A stretch of DNA of 35,373 nt from Oscillospiraceae bacterium (GCA_015064415.1 SVSG01000022.1:1-35373), one strand, 5' to 3'. Counted from the first letter of the stretch, positions 26,009 through 34,097 are shown. The notes: a model not told the origin generated them from the letters alone. Numbers and translations: made by a program.

Positions 26009-26179
26009 TCAGGCCTCCTGGGGAGCGCCAACAGGGCAAGCGCCTGCGCATGCACCGCAGTCGATGCAAACGTCAGCGTCAATCACGAACTTATCGCCGT
26101 TCTCGCTGATAGCGCCCACGGGGCACTCGCCAGCACATGCACCGCAGCCGATGCACTCGTCGGTAATCTTGTATGCCAT
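26009..26179 (-). CDS. 2[4Fe-4S] ferredoxin
   Basis: This 56-residue clostridial-type ferredoxin, too short for simple ORF lists, has two cluster motifs: CIGCGACAGECP (9-20) and CIDCGACAGACP (38-49). It carries electrons for fermentative enzymes such as pyruvate:ferredoxin oxidoreductase or hydrogenase. The ATG at 26179 has GGAGG at 9 nt; the stop is TGA. An extended -10 (TGTGCTACAAT, about 26214-26224) lies upstream on the minus strand. It stands alone between ricT and the repeats. Anaerobic lifestyle is implied. Confidence 0.93.
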   Translation of the reverse strand: MAYKITDECIGCGACAGECPVGAISENGDKFVIDADVCIDCGACAGACPVGAPQEA

Positions 26180-26293
26180 TGTTCTGTACCTCCATATAGT
26201 TTATTGCTATTACATTGTAGCACACTTTTGTGAAAAATGGAAGACCTTTTTCACAAAAAGGTGAAAATATTTTTGTTAGTTATGCATAACAGC

Positions 26294-27787
26294 TTATGCT
26301 TCTTCGCTTGTTTCCTCGGTTTCGGGGGCCTCGGCCTTCTGCGCCGCGGCAGAATTTTCACGCGCGATCACGGTGACGTCATCGCGGTGATAGACGCGGG
26401 GCTGCTCCTCCTCGGCGCCCTCCAGCTTGACCTTGACGGTGCCCGCCAGCGGCGTGCTGTCCACCACAACGCCCTTGCCGTCGGGGGTGTTGACGCGCGC
26501 GTCCTTCTTGGGGGTCAGCTTGGCCTCTGCCTGATAGGTCTCGTGCTCGTAGCGCAGGCAACACATCAGACGCCCGCAGCAGCCCGAGATCTTGGAGGCA
26601 TTGATGGAAAGCCCCTGCTCCTTGGCCATCTTCACAGAGACCTGACCGAAATCGGAAAGGAAGGTGGAGCAGCAGAAGGGTCTGCCGCACATGCCAAGGC
26701 CGCCGATCAGACGCGACTCGTCACGGATGCCGATCTGGCGCAGCTCGATGCGGGTGTGGAAGCAGGATGCAAGATCGCGCACGAGGTCGCGGAAATCCAC
26801 GCGTCCCTCGGACGTGAAATAAAACAGCAGCTTGGTGTTATCAAAGGTGTATTGCGCGTCTACCAGACGCATATCCAGCTTGTGCGCGGCCACCTTTTCC
26901 TCACAGATCTTTAGCGCCTCGACCTCTTTTTTCAGGTTTTCGGCCTCGTGCTGCTCGTCCTCCGGGGTAGCCATGCGGATCACGGCGCGAAGGGGCTGGA
27001 TCACGTTTTTCTCGGCAATTTTGCGGTTGAGCATCACCACGTCGCCAAGCTCGTTGCCGCGCGCGGTGTCCACAATGACGCGATCGCCGATCGAAAACTT
27101 CATACCGCTCGGCTCGAAAAAGTAAATTCTGCCCGCCGAGCGGAAGCGCACGCCCACGACCTCCACGGCCTTGCCGTCCTCGGGGATCGGGAAGCCGCAG
27201 GGCACGTCCTCCACCAGATAGGAGGCGGTGGCGATGTCCACGGCGAACTCGTCGCTGTCAAGCACCGTTTCGGTGGCGCTCTTCTTTTCGCGCGAAAAGA
27301 TCGAGGTGGGCGAGGAGAGCACGGAAAGGGGAGAAAAGTCCGCATCCAGCTCGCGGCGCAGGGATTCGGAAAGCGCGGGGGCCTCCTCCTTGCGGTTTTG
27401 CGCGACCTGATCGCGGCCCCCGCGACGGTTTTTGCCGCCACGGCGGTTTTTGCCGCCCTGCGTGTTCTGGTTATTCTGATTATTCTGATTTTGCGCGGTT
27501 TTGGGCGCGGCGGGGGCGTTCTTCACCGCCTCGGTAAGGGGAGCGGTCGCCTCCTTTGGACGCTTTTCCCCGCCGTGACGGTTTCTGCCGCCGCGACGGT
27601 TGCGGTTGTGGTGCCCGCCGTTACCGCCGTTGCCACCGTTACCGCCGTTTTGCGCGGGTGCGGCACCGTTGCGCTCGATCGGCGCACCGGGAGGGGCGAA
27701 ATTGCCGGGGCGCACCGAGATGCGCTGACCGTTATTTTCCTCGCGCGAGGTATTTTCGCGCGGATAAAACTTTTTCTTTTTTTCCAT
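26294..27787 (-). CDS. ricT: RicT (YaaT) PSP1-domain protein with RGG-like N-terminal extension
   Basis: RicT is the PSP1-domain part of the Y-complex that, with RicA and RicF in Bacillus, guides RNase Y in mRNA maturation. The 497-residue product has a disordered, basic N-terminal extension (about 1-135) rich in Asn, Gly and Arg (GGNGGNGGNGG, GGKNRRGGKNRRGG), then the PSP1 core (about 180-440) with the Cys clusters CGRPFCC (367-373) and SGCCGRLMCC (401-410), probably iron-sulphur ligands, and an acidic Ala/Glu end. The ATG at 27787 has GGAG; the open frame upstream is rejected as it runs into the holB end. Confidence 0.92.
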   Translation of the reverse strand: MEKKKKFYPRENTSREENNGQRISVRPGNFAPPGAPIERNGAAPAQNGGNGGNGGNGGHHNRNRRGGRNRHGGEKRPKEATAPLTEAVKNAPAAPKTAQNQNNQNNQNTQGGKNRRGGKNRRGGRDQVAQNRKEEAPALSESLRRELDADFSPLSVLSSPTSIFSREKKSATETVLDSDEFAVDIATASYLVEDVPCGFPIPEDGKAVEVVGVRFRSAGRIYFFEPSGMKFSIGDRVIVDTARGNELGDVVMLNRKIAEKNVIQPLRAVIRMATPEDEQHEAENLKKEVEALKICEEKVAAHKLDMRLVDAQYTFDNTKLLFYFTSEGRVDFRDLVRDLASCFHTRIELRQIGIRDESRLIGGLGMCGRPFCCSTFLSDFGQVSVKMAKEQGLSINASKISGCCGRLMCCLRYEHETYQAEAKLTPKKDARVNTPDGKGVVVDSTPLAGTVKVKLEGAEEEQPRVYHRDDVTVIARENSAAAQKAEAPETEETSEEA

Positions 27788-27801
27788 AATTTCTCCGTTC
27801 G

Positions 27802-28851
27802 TTATTTCGCCGTAAGACGGCAAAGATAGTGGATCATCGTAAGCCGCGTGTTCGCGTTGATGGCAAGGGCGTCAAGGGCGGCGTCCGTGGCGTCCAGAAT
27901 GGCCTGCAAGCGGGTCGCGCTGAAGCGCGCGGAAAGCTCGATCGCGGCCTCGCGGTCGGTGAAAAAGAGCAACGGTGCCGTGTCTGTGCAACCAAGCAGC
28001 AACAGATCGCGCAACGCCTCCTTCATCAAAAGCAGGCGGGAGACAAGGTCCTCGCGACTGCTGCCAAGGGCCAGCACGCGCTCCAGCAGTGCATCCTGCC
28101 CCGTTCCCTTTCCCAGCTGCTCGCAAAGCGCCATCACCTGCGCGCGGCGGGTGAGCATGGGGGTGCGCTTTTTGTCCTCCAACAGCTCCAGCGCGCGGCC
28201 AAGACGGCCGCCTGACATTTGCAAAAGCGCGGCAAAGGCATCCGGATCGCTTGATTCCAACGCACGGGCGGCACGCGCCGTGTCACCGTGGGCGACGTCG
28301 CACAAATACGCACGCATGCACGCCTTGGAAAGCGGTTGCATCCGCAGCACGGGGGCGCGGGAGCGGATCGTTTCCAGCAGCACGTCCACCCCTTCGGTGA
28401 GCAAGAGGAACATCACGAAGGGAGGCGGCTCCTCCAGCGTCAGCAAAAAGGCGTTCTGCGCCTGCCGCGTCATGGTGTGCGCATCCTCGATGATATAGAT
28501 CTTGACGTCCAGCTCGTTGGGCAGGACGGGCACGTCCTCACGCAGGGCACGGACCACGTCCACGCCCATGGTGGCCTTGTCCTCCTCACGGCTGACGGTG
28601 ATCACGTCGGGGGATTTCCCTTCCTTGATCTTGCGGCAGGTGGGGCAGACCCCGCAGGGCAGCGGATAGCCCTCATCCCCGCGTCGCTCGCAGGAAAGGG
28701 CCATGGCGATCTCGCGCGCCAGCGTATGCTTGCCTGCGCCCGTGGCACCCTCTACGATGTAGGCGTGCGACACGGCACCGCGCGCCAGCTCGTCGCCCAG
28801 ACGCGCACGTAAGGCCTCGTTGCCCACAACGGCGGGTAAATATTCTCGCAT
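27802..28851 (-). CDS. holB: DNA polymerase III delta-prime subunit (HolB)
   Basis: Delta-prime is part of the clamp loader that puts the beta clamp on DNA. The 349-residue product has an AAA+ module with Walker A GATGAGKH near residue 35, the zinc-module cysteines ending PCGVCPTC, the sensor-like IIEDAHTMTRQAQNAFLLTLEEPP and the arginine-finger region TIRSRAP. The ATG at 28851 has GAGGTGA at a good distance; a GTG three codons earlier is too close to it. It ends 14 nt before ricT, so the two are co-transcribed. In Bacillus holB is directly followed by ricT. Confidence 0.94.
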   Translation of the reverse strand: MREYLPAVVGNEALRARLGDELARGAVSHAYIVEGATGAGKHTLAREIAMALSCERRGDEGYPLPCGVCPTCRKIKEGKSPDVITVSREEDKATMGVDVVRALREDVPVLPNELDVKIYIIEDAHTMTRQAQNAFLLTLEEPPPFVMFLLLTEGVDVLLETIRSRAPVLRMQPLSKACMRAYLCDVAHGDTARAARALESSDPDAFAALLQMSGGRLGRALELLEDKKRTPMLTRRAQVMALCEQLGKGTGQDALLERVLALGSSREDLVSRLLLMKEALRDLLLLGCTDTAPLLFFTDREAAIELSARFSATRLQAILDATDAALDALAINANTRLTMIHYLCRLTAK

Positions 28852-28883
28852 GCACGTCACCTCGCTTTCGCATTCATCTTATT

Positions 28884-28912
28884 ATTATATCAAAGAATAT
28901 ATAAAATGTCAA
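28884..28912 (-). promoter_or_regulatory. Consensus sigma-A promoter of holB-ricT
   Basis: A perfect TTGACA (28907-28912) and TATAAT (28884-28889) with a 17-nt spacer on the minus strand, about 33 nt upstream of the holB start. Confidence 0.85.
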
Positions 28913-28943
28913 GTAATATGAAACAACATTCCCGCGGCGCGCA

Positions 28944-29012
28944 GGGACGCGTTGCCGGGGACGCGTTGCTGGGGGCGCGTTGCCGGGGGAAACCTTTGCA
29001 AAGGTTTCCCCC
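28944..29012. repeat. Short tandem repeat and GGGGGA..TCCCCC hairpin
   Basis: About three units of GGGGACGCGTTGCC (28944-28984) lead into a perfect hairpin GGGGGAAACCTTT/AAAGGTTTCCCCC (28985-29012), followed by the family tail CCCCTTTCGAAAATCTT. It lies upstream of the holB promoter, not at a gene end. The rest of 28913-29941 is repeats; no gene is seen. Confidence 0.6.
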
Positions 29013-29123
29013 ATACCCCTTTCGAAAATCTTAAAGCAAAAAGGGTTGTGCGCGGACGGCTATGCATCGGGGATTGCGACGGGTTTGTGCGTTGAATTTT
29101 TGCTGAAGCGCGTGGCTACATTT

Positions 29124-29231
29124 GGCTCCCTTGTGCAAAGGGAGCTCCCGCGTAAGCGGGTGAAGGATTGTCTGCGATTTACAATCCCTCCGTCTTGCTA
29201 CGCAAGCCACCTCCCTTTACACAAGGGAGGC
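29124..29231. repeat. Palindromic element with hairpins in both arms
   Basis: The left arm has GGCTCCCTTGTGCAAAGGGAGC, cut here as GGCTCCCTTGTG + CAAAGGGAGC, a hairpin CCCGCGTAAGCGGG and TGAAGGATTGT. The right arm has ACAATCCCTCCGTC, a different hairpin TTGCTACGCAA, and GCCACCTCCC..GGGAGGC. The outer sequences are inverted copies; the inner hairpins differ but both are palindromes. It is related to the element at 190-402. Confidence 0.65.
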
Positions 29232-29267
29232 GTTTTGTAAGTGCGAACAATGCGACATTCCGCGAAC

Positions 29268-29690
29268 AACACGGCACCCGCGAACATTGTAGGGACCGGC
29301 CTCCCGGACGGTCCGAAAAACCCCCGCAAATATGGTAGGGGCGGACAGCCGAGGACTTGTGACCGCGAAGCGTGTCACGTGCTCGCCGCAAGGCGAGGAC
29401 AACGGTCCCTACGGGTTTGTGCGCAGCCGTTTTATGCGTCGGGGATGCGGGACGCCGAGGATGTCGTCCCCTACAGGTTTGTGCGTTTCCCCGCCGAACG
29501 GTGCGGCGTTTCGCATACATTGTAGGGGGCGACCTCCGGACGCCCCGTTTGTGTGTTTTACTGCCAAACGGTGCGACATCCCACGAACATTGTAGAGACA
29601 GGACCGTCGGGGACTTGAGACCGCGAAGCGTGTCACGTGCTCGCCGCAAGGCGAGGACAACCGCCCTACAGGTTTGTGCGGTTACCCACC
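29268..29690. repeat. Dense field of GTAGGG/CCCTAC modules with two nested modules
   Basis: Units with CGAACATTGTAGGG, a variable centre, then CCCTACGGGTTTGTGCG repeat about five times. Two of them hold the identical block GACCGCGAAGCGTGTCACGT plus GCTCGCCGCAAGGCGAGGAC (29361-29403 and 29619-29661), which is the nested module in its shortest form. No gene in this stretch. Confidence 0.65.
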
Positions 29691-29878
29691 AAACAAAAAA
29701 GGACGCACGACGGCGTGCATCGTTAGCGGTAAATTGAAAGTTCATTTACGCCGCCCGAAATATTCCTCGCGGTTTGAACAACCGCGCTCCGCAAGCGGAA
29801 ACGGAATATTTCCAAAACAAAATACAGACCGGATATTCGCGCATCCTTATCCTTGTGTAAAGGTTTTTGAAAAGGGGT

Positions 29879-29912
29879 ACGGGGGAGGACTTTTGCAAAA
29901 GTCCTCCCCCGT
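29879..29912 (-). terminator. GGGGGA..TCCCCC hairpin after the SGNH hydrolase gene
   Basis: ACGGGGGAGGACTTTT and AAAAGTCCTCCCCCGT pair perfectly, 29 nt behind the SGNH stop codon on the minus strand, with the family tail (AAAGGTTTTTGAAAAGGGGT) on the far side. It probably ends the operon. Confidence 0.6.
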
Positions 29913-29919
29913 TTTGGCA

Positions 29920-29945
29920 AAAACTCATACCGTTACGGCACTTAT
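29920..29945 (-). repeat. AACGGTATGAG motif at the SGNH stop codon
   Basis: On the minus strand TAAGTGCCGTAACGGTATGA starts with the stop codon of the SGNH gene. It is the same arrangement as at the nusA stop (TAAGTGCCATAACGGTAT). Confidence 0.65.
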
Positions 29946-30754
29946 GACCATTTTTCGTCCTCGTTATGATGGGGTGTGCCCACGAAGGCGATCTGGCGGA
30001 AATCGTCGGGATTGTGGCGGATGATATAGTCGATATAGCTTTCCACCATCAGCGCCGTGAGGCGATACCCTGCGGCGCTCAGATGGCCGCCGAGATAAAA
30101 ATTCTTTTTGAATTCGTCATTGTAATCGGGCGCGTATTTGCGGAAATCCAGCACGTAGCAGTTTTCAAACAGCGCCGCCATCTCATAGAGCAGAGCCGCG
30201 TGGCGGTCGTACAGGATGCCGCGCTCGTCCCGCTCGTGGTGCGAGGGCATCGTCATGAAGAAAAACTTGGCATGGGGCTGCAGCTGCTTGTAGCGCGAGA
30301 CGATCGCGCCGTAAGCGCCCGCGAAGCTGTGCGGATTTTGCTCCGGCGCATCGGGGTGCACGTCGGCGATACTGCCGAGCTCCATATTCCCCTCCATGAT
30401 GCGGGAAACGTCGTTGACGCCAAGCGCGATGATATAGCCCTTGGCCGCAAGCTCGGGGCTCCAGAAGCCGCGCTCCTCGGCAAAGCTTTCCAGATAGTCC
30501 TTGGCGGTCATGCCGCCCTTGGAGAAGTTGTAGACGGTGATGCCCGCATCACGCGCGAAAAACTGCCCCCAGGAATACTCCATCATGTCATGGAAGCTTT
30601 TTTGCCCATTTTGCTTGCCCTCCATCTCGCCGGAGGAAAGACTGTCACCGATGCAGGCGATCCTTTGAAGGATGCCGCAAAAACCGCCGTTCGTCACCAT
30701 CTGCTCGAGAGGCAGCTCGCCCTCTTTTTTCAAGAATGCGCGAATATCCATCAT
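29942..30754 (-). CDS. SGNH/GDSL-family hydrolase
   Basis: This 270-residue protein has the SGNH blocks: GDS with Ser38 (CIGDSLSSG), block III GVND (112-115), and a C-terminal His224 in GGHLSAAGY. The Asp normally three residues before the His is Leu here (YLGGH), so the Ser-His pair may lack the third triad member. No signal peptide is seen, so it is probably cytoplasmic. It could be an esterase or lipase; the substrate is unknown. The start ATG at 30754 (or the next codon, 30751) follows AGGGGGGAC; the open frame upstream overlaps the previous gene. It is 22 nt behind the Gly-rich membrane protein. Confidence 0.85.
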   Translation of the reverse strand: MMDIRAFLKKEGELPLEQMVTNGGFCGILQRIACIGDSLSSGEMEGKQNGQKSFHDMMEYSWGQFFARDAGITVYNFSKGGMTAKDYLESFAEERGFWSPELAAKGYIIALGVNDVSRIMEGNMELGSIADVHPDAPEQNPHSFAGAYGAIVSRYKQLQPHAKFFFMTMPSHHERDERGILYDRHAALLYEMAALFENCYVLDFRKYAPDYNDEFKKNFYLGGHLSAAGYRLTALMVESYIDYIIRHNPDDFRQIAFVGTPHHNEDEKWS

Positions 30755-30776
30755 ACGTCCCCCCCTTTTGCTGTCA

Positions 30777-31685
30777 TCAGTCGCGGTAATAGTCGCTGTA
30801 GAAGTTGCGCGGGCGCGAGCGCTCCTGCTCGGCACGCTTTTCCTTTCTGCTTGCCTTCACGCCCTTGACGATCAGCACAACCGCCAGAACAAGCATGCCG
30901 CCCGCAATGATAAGTCCCATGATCATCGGCACGTAGCTGGTCTCCAGCACGTCGGTGGCATCCTCTACCACCACGGCAATATTGATGCCCGTTTCGGCAC
31001 GAAATTCCGCAATCTCCTTTTCCACGGTGGCGGGCGTGATCAGCATGGCACTCAAATTGCGGAAGCTCTTCCCCTGCTCGGGCGCAGGCGCGCTCGGCTC
31101 GGTAACGTAGCCGCCCCGCACGATCTCGTCTGCCATGATATCCAGCACGTCTGCTATACCGCGCGCAAGCTGATTTTTATAGCTTTCCTTATTGATCGAC
31201 TGTTGCATTGCAGCGTCCAGCTCGGCACCGTTGCCGCCGAACATCATATAGACCTCGCGCTCCACGTCATCGCCGACCAGCGCAAAATACTCGCCGTTGT
31301 CATATTCCTCGGTCACAAGAAAGACAAGCAGGATGTTGCTCTCGTACCCCTCCTCGGCAAAGATCTCCTCATATTGCGCATAGGCAAAGGTCTCGGTCCG
31401 TTCGCTGTCATGCATGATGACGCCGCCCTGCGCGATCGCGCCGAAGGCACCCGCCAACGTGGTAAAGATCAGCAAAGCCGCAAACAAAATGAGAATGATG
31501 GGGAAAAGCAGAATGCCCAAAAGTCCCCCGCCGAAAAACGGGAAAAAGCCAAAGCCGTAGCCAAAGCGCGGGCCGCGCGGGCCATGATGAAATCCGCCGC
31601 CATGATTGAAATTGTTACCGCGAAAACCGCCGCCTCCGCCGAAACCACCGCCGCCTCCGCGGCCTCCTCCTCCGGGTGATGGCAT
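30777..31685 (-). CDS. Gly-rich membrane protein, TPM-domain-like
   Basis: The 302-residue product has an N-terminal, Gly/Phe/His-rich, low-complexity part (about 1-50), a membrane helix (about 52-88), a soluble domain (about 90-245) and a second helix (about 248-272) with a basic end. Its layout resembles TPM-domain proteins of the membrane but in reversed order, with the Gly-rich part first; the TPM call is tentative. YDNGEYFALVGDDVEREVYM may be the domain core. It is the first gene of an operon with the SGNH hydrolase and has its own promoter. Confidence 0.65.
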   Translation of the reverse strand: MPSPGGGGRGGGGGFGGGGGFRGNNFNHGGGFHHGPRGPRFGYGFGFFPFFGGGLLGILLFPIILILFAALLIFTTLAGAFGAIAQGGVIMHDSERTETFAYAQYEEIFAEEGYESNILLVFLVTEEYDNGEYFALVGDDVEREVYMMFGGNGAELDAAMQQSINKESYKNQLARGIADVLDIMADEIVRGGYVTEPSAPAPEQGKSFRNLSAMLITPATVEKEIAEFRAETGINIAVVVEDATDVLETSYVPMIMGLIIAGGMLVLAVVLIVKGVKASRKEKRAEQERSRPRNFYSDYYRD

Positions 31686-31723
31686 AACCGTGTCCTCCTT
31701 TAAGGTAAATTTAAGTTAATCTT

Positions 31724-31751
31724 ATTGTATCACATTTTTCTTGTTTGTAAA
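31724..31751 (-). promoter_or_regulatory. Sigma-A promoter of the Gly-rich protein/SGNH operon
   Basis: TTTACA (31746-31751), 16 nt, TACAAT (31724-31729) on the minus strand, about 40 nt upstream of the ATG with AAAGGAGG. Confidence 0.65.
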
Positions 31752-31792
31752 TGCATTTTGGGTGATTTTTTTGTGAAAAAACGTTCAAAAAG

Positions 31793-31824
31793 CCAAAAAG
31801 CCCCCCAACGGGGGGACTTTTTGG
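31793..31824 (-). terminator. Terminator of the lipoprotein operon
   Basis: CCAAAAAGCCCCCC and GGGGGGACTTTTTGG pair nearly perfectly, 13 nt after the lipoprotein stop. It separates this operon from the next promoter. Confidence 0.75.
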
Positions 31825-31837
31825 CCGCTTGAGTGCG

Positions 31838-32821
31838 TTACTTGCTGTAAACGTAGGCGCGCGCGGGGAGCTCCTCCAGCGTGCTTTGCGTGACGAAAAG
31901 GCAGATCGTGCGGGCAAACACGTACAGCTCGCCGGAAAACGCCTCGCCCTCGAAGGTGTAACCGCCGCCCTCCTTTGCCGTGGCGGTCAGCGTCTCACTG
32001 CAAAGCGTAAATTTCACCAGTGCGGACGTCACGCTTTCGGTCACCATCGCGGTTCCGTTTCCCCCAATGATGCCAGACCGCTCCCAGGGGCCGATGCGAA
32101 ACTGCGCATTGACGTCCTCGGGGAAAAGCGGCACGTACACAAGCCGTGCATATTGCAGGGTATATTCGTTCCCCATATACCCACGCGGGCGTTGCAGATA
32201 CGCTGCCTTGTACTGCGCGTTCATTTCCTCCCACGTGCACTCCTTGCGCTCGCCGTTCTCGTACAGATAATAGGTGGAGGGGCCGCGATCGTCACCGTCA
32301 AGAAAGGCGCGAAAGCCCTCCTGCAGCGTGCCGTCCTCGCCCCAGCGATAGGTGCAATACTCCACGTCAAGTCCGCCGTCGCCGTAGGTCTCCACGTAAA
32401 TATTGCCCTTCTCGTCAAGCACGGCATCGCTCTTGATATCGCTGCAATCCACCAGCAGCACGGGCGCACCGTCGCGGTAGCCAATGAGCGCCAGCACGCG
32501 ATAGTTCTCCTGCATCAAAAGCAGCTCCTTCTGCCCGTCGGCGTTCAAGTCGGGCTCGGCGTAGCCGTACATCTCGGTTTTTTCTGCCCGCTCGGCCAGT
32601 CTGTGCAGCACTTGCATGATGGCAAGATCCGCCTCGTTACCGTACTTTTCGGTGTCAAGCGCGGGAATCTCCTCGCCGTTTTTCTTTTTCAAAAGCAAAT
32701 TCTGATATTCGGTAAGGATCGCATCGTACTCGTTCAGCACGCGGCTGCTGCAGCCGCCGAAAAGTACAAGCATTCCTGCGCAAAGCGCCAGGCACAAAAA
32801 CAAGCTGAAAATTCGTTTCAT
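31838..32821 (-). CDS. Putative lipoprotein of unknown function
   Basis: The 327-residue product has a lipoprotein signal: MKRIFSLFLCLAL, hydrophobic core, and the lipobox LFGGC with Cys24. The mature part is acidic and beta-rich, with short Gly-Asp turns such as DLNADGQKELLLM, reminiscent of VCBS/FG-GAP-like calcium loops, but no family can be named. The start is ATG at 32821 with AGGAGG; a TTG two codons upstream was rejected. It is the last gene of a three-gene operon with the cyclase and a membrane protein. Confidence 0.8.
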   Translation of the reverse strand: MKRIFSLFLCLALCAGMLVLFGGCSSRVLNEYDAILTEYQNLLLKKKNGEEIPALDTEKYGNEADLAIMQVLHRLAERAEKTEMYGYAEPDLNADGQKELLLMQENYRVLALIGYRDGAPVLLVDCSDIKSDAVLDEKGNIYVETYGDGGLDVEYCTYRWGEDGTLQEGFRAFLDGDDRGPSTYYLYENGERKECTWEEMNAQYKAAYLQRPRGYMGNEYTLQYARLVYVPLFPEDVNAQFRIGPWERSGIIGGNGTAMVTESVTSALVKFTLCSETLTATAKEGGGYTFEGEAFSGELYVFARTICLFVTQSTLEELPARAYVYSK

Positions 32822-32847
32822 TTTCAAATCCTCCTAAAAAAAGTAGT

Positions 32848-32867
32848 CAAACGGTATGAGAAAACGC
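32848..32867 (+). repeat. AACGGTATGAG motif between cyclase and lipoprotein
   Basis: CAAACGGTATGAGAAAACGC lies in the short gap between two co-directional genes, 7 nt after the cyclase stop codon. It is on the plus strand while the genes are on the minus strand. Confidence 0.65.
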
Positions 32868-32873
32868 GGGTTT

Positions 32874-33518
32874 TTAGTCCAGAATGGCGACCGCCCTTGC
32901 GGGCGCGCCGTCCGCGTGTGCGACCTTGATGGGCAGGCACGCAAACAGGAAAAGATCCGTGCCGCACGCGTCCAAATGGCAAAGATTTTCGACGTTGATG
33001 ATCTCCTTGCCCGAAAACAGCTGCTTGTGGCGCTTCAGCTGATCGTAATGCACGGGATCAAGCCCCATCACGTCAAAGCCGATGCCCTTATACTCACCCG
33101 CAAGGATCAACGCCATCACATCCTCGCCAAGGCACGGATAGTCATCAAAATAGGCACCCGTTCCCCACTTTTCGTCCCATCCAAGGCAGAAAAGCAGAAA
33201 ATCGGCGGCGTAAATTTTATCCCCGTAAGGGGCGAGCTGTGCCATGGTGATCGCCTCGCCCTTGGCGAGTGCGCGGCAGTCGATCACCAGCGCCTTGCCC
33301 ACGAATTGCGCGGCGGGAAAGGCATCCAGCGTGCGCCCTTCCGAAAACAGATGCGCGGGCGCGTCCACGTGCGTGCCCGTGTGGCTGAACATGGAAAGCC
33401 GCGTCTCCTTGAAGCCGTCCTGCTCGTAGCTATTCACCGTTTTCAGCGTCGGCGGCTCGGTGCCGGGGTAGACCGGCATATCCGTTGTGATCGTGTGCGT
33501 CAGATCGATAATTCTCAC
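32874..33518 (-). CDS. Cyclase family protein (kynurenine formamidase-like)
   Basis: This 214-residue metal-dependent hydrolase has the family signature HTGTHVDAPAH (46-56), with H46, H50, D52 and H56 as metal ligands, and the start RIIDLTHTITTDMPVYPG. Family members open amide or ester bonds in small cyclic compounds, for example N-formylkynurenine; the substrate here is unknown. The start is a GTG with AAGAGGAG at a good distance. It is 33 nt after the membrane protein gene and 52 nt before the lipoprotein gene. Confidence 0.9.
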   Translation of the reverse strand: MRIIDLTHTITTDMPVYPGTEPPTLKTVNSYEQDGFKETRLSMFSHTGTHVDAPAHLFSEGRTLDAFPAAQFVGKALVIDCRALAKGEAITMAQLAPYGDKIYAADFLLFCLGWDEKWGTGAYFDDYPCLGEDVMALILAGEYKGIGFDVMGLDPVHYDQLKRHKQLFSGKEIINVENLCHLDACGTDLFLFACLPIKVAHADGAPARAVAILD

Positions 33519-33551
33519 GTTTTGCTCCTCTTTTTTGATATTTCCGATGGC

Positions 33552-34073
33552 TTATCGCCATTTTCCCTCTTCCTCGCGGCGTTGCTGCTCCAAAAGCTCC
33601 TTTTCCTGCCGTGCGCGCGCCTCTTTTCGCTCTCTTGCCTCTTGCAACGTCTCGCGGATGCCTTTAGAAAGAAAGATCGCATCCGGCACGCTGAATATCA
33701 ACACGGAAAGCAGCGCCGGCAACGGATCGTCACCCACGAAAAAGACGAACGGAAGCTGAAACGGAATGGCCGCAAGATAGATATGCAAGCCACGGAAGAA
33801 GCGCTTGGTGTACGCCTCCTCATAGGTATAGCCCTTGTCCTCGGCAAAAAGCGCCAGTATAAAAAGCGAGGGAACGCCGTGAAAATGCAGATAATCTCCC
33901 TTATGCCGAAAGACGTAGCAGACCGCGGCCTTGAGGATCATATACCCCATCAGCACCGTTGGCAAAATGGAAAACGAGGTGAACTGTGCCTTTTCCCAAA
34001 ACAGCACAACGGGCAGCACGTTCAGCGCCAGAATGGCAAGGTATAGCCCCGCAAGCGCCAATTTCTTTTTCAT
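33552..34073 (-). CDS. Small membrane protein with Arg/Glu coiled tail
   Basis: The 173-residue product has about three to four hydrophobic segments (about 5-25, 32-55, 92-112, 115-135) and a charged, helical C-terminal end (QEARERKEARARQEKELLEQ, then QRREEEGKWR). No family was recognised. The start ATG at 34073 has GGGGGGAG and a strong promoter (34098-34127). It is the first gene of the cyclase-lipoprotein operon. A longer open frame upstream is only a shadow of the divergent hydrolase gene. Confidence 0.75.
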   Translation of the reverse strand: MKKKLALAGLYLAILALNVLPVVLFWEKAQFTSFSILPTVLMGYMILKAAVCYVFRHKGDYLHFHGVPSLFILALFAEDKGYTYEEAYTKRFFRGLHIYLAAIPFQLPFVFFVGDDPLPALLSVLIFSVPDAIFLSKGIRETLQEARERKEARARQEKELLEQQRREEEGKWR

Positions 34074-34097
34074 ACGCGCTCCCCCCTTTTCGCATTT

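Noticed and set aside
29179-29745. Open frames across the repeat field
   Set aside because: They follow the repeat units in all frames and have no ribosome sites.
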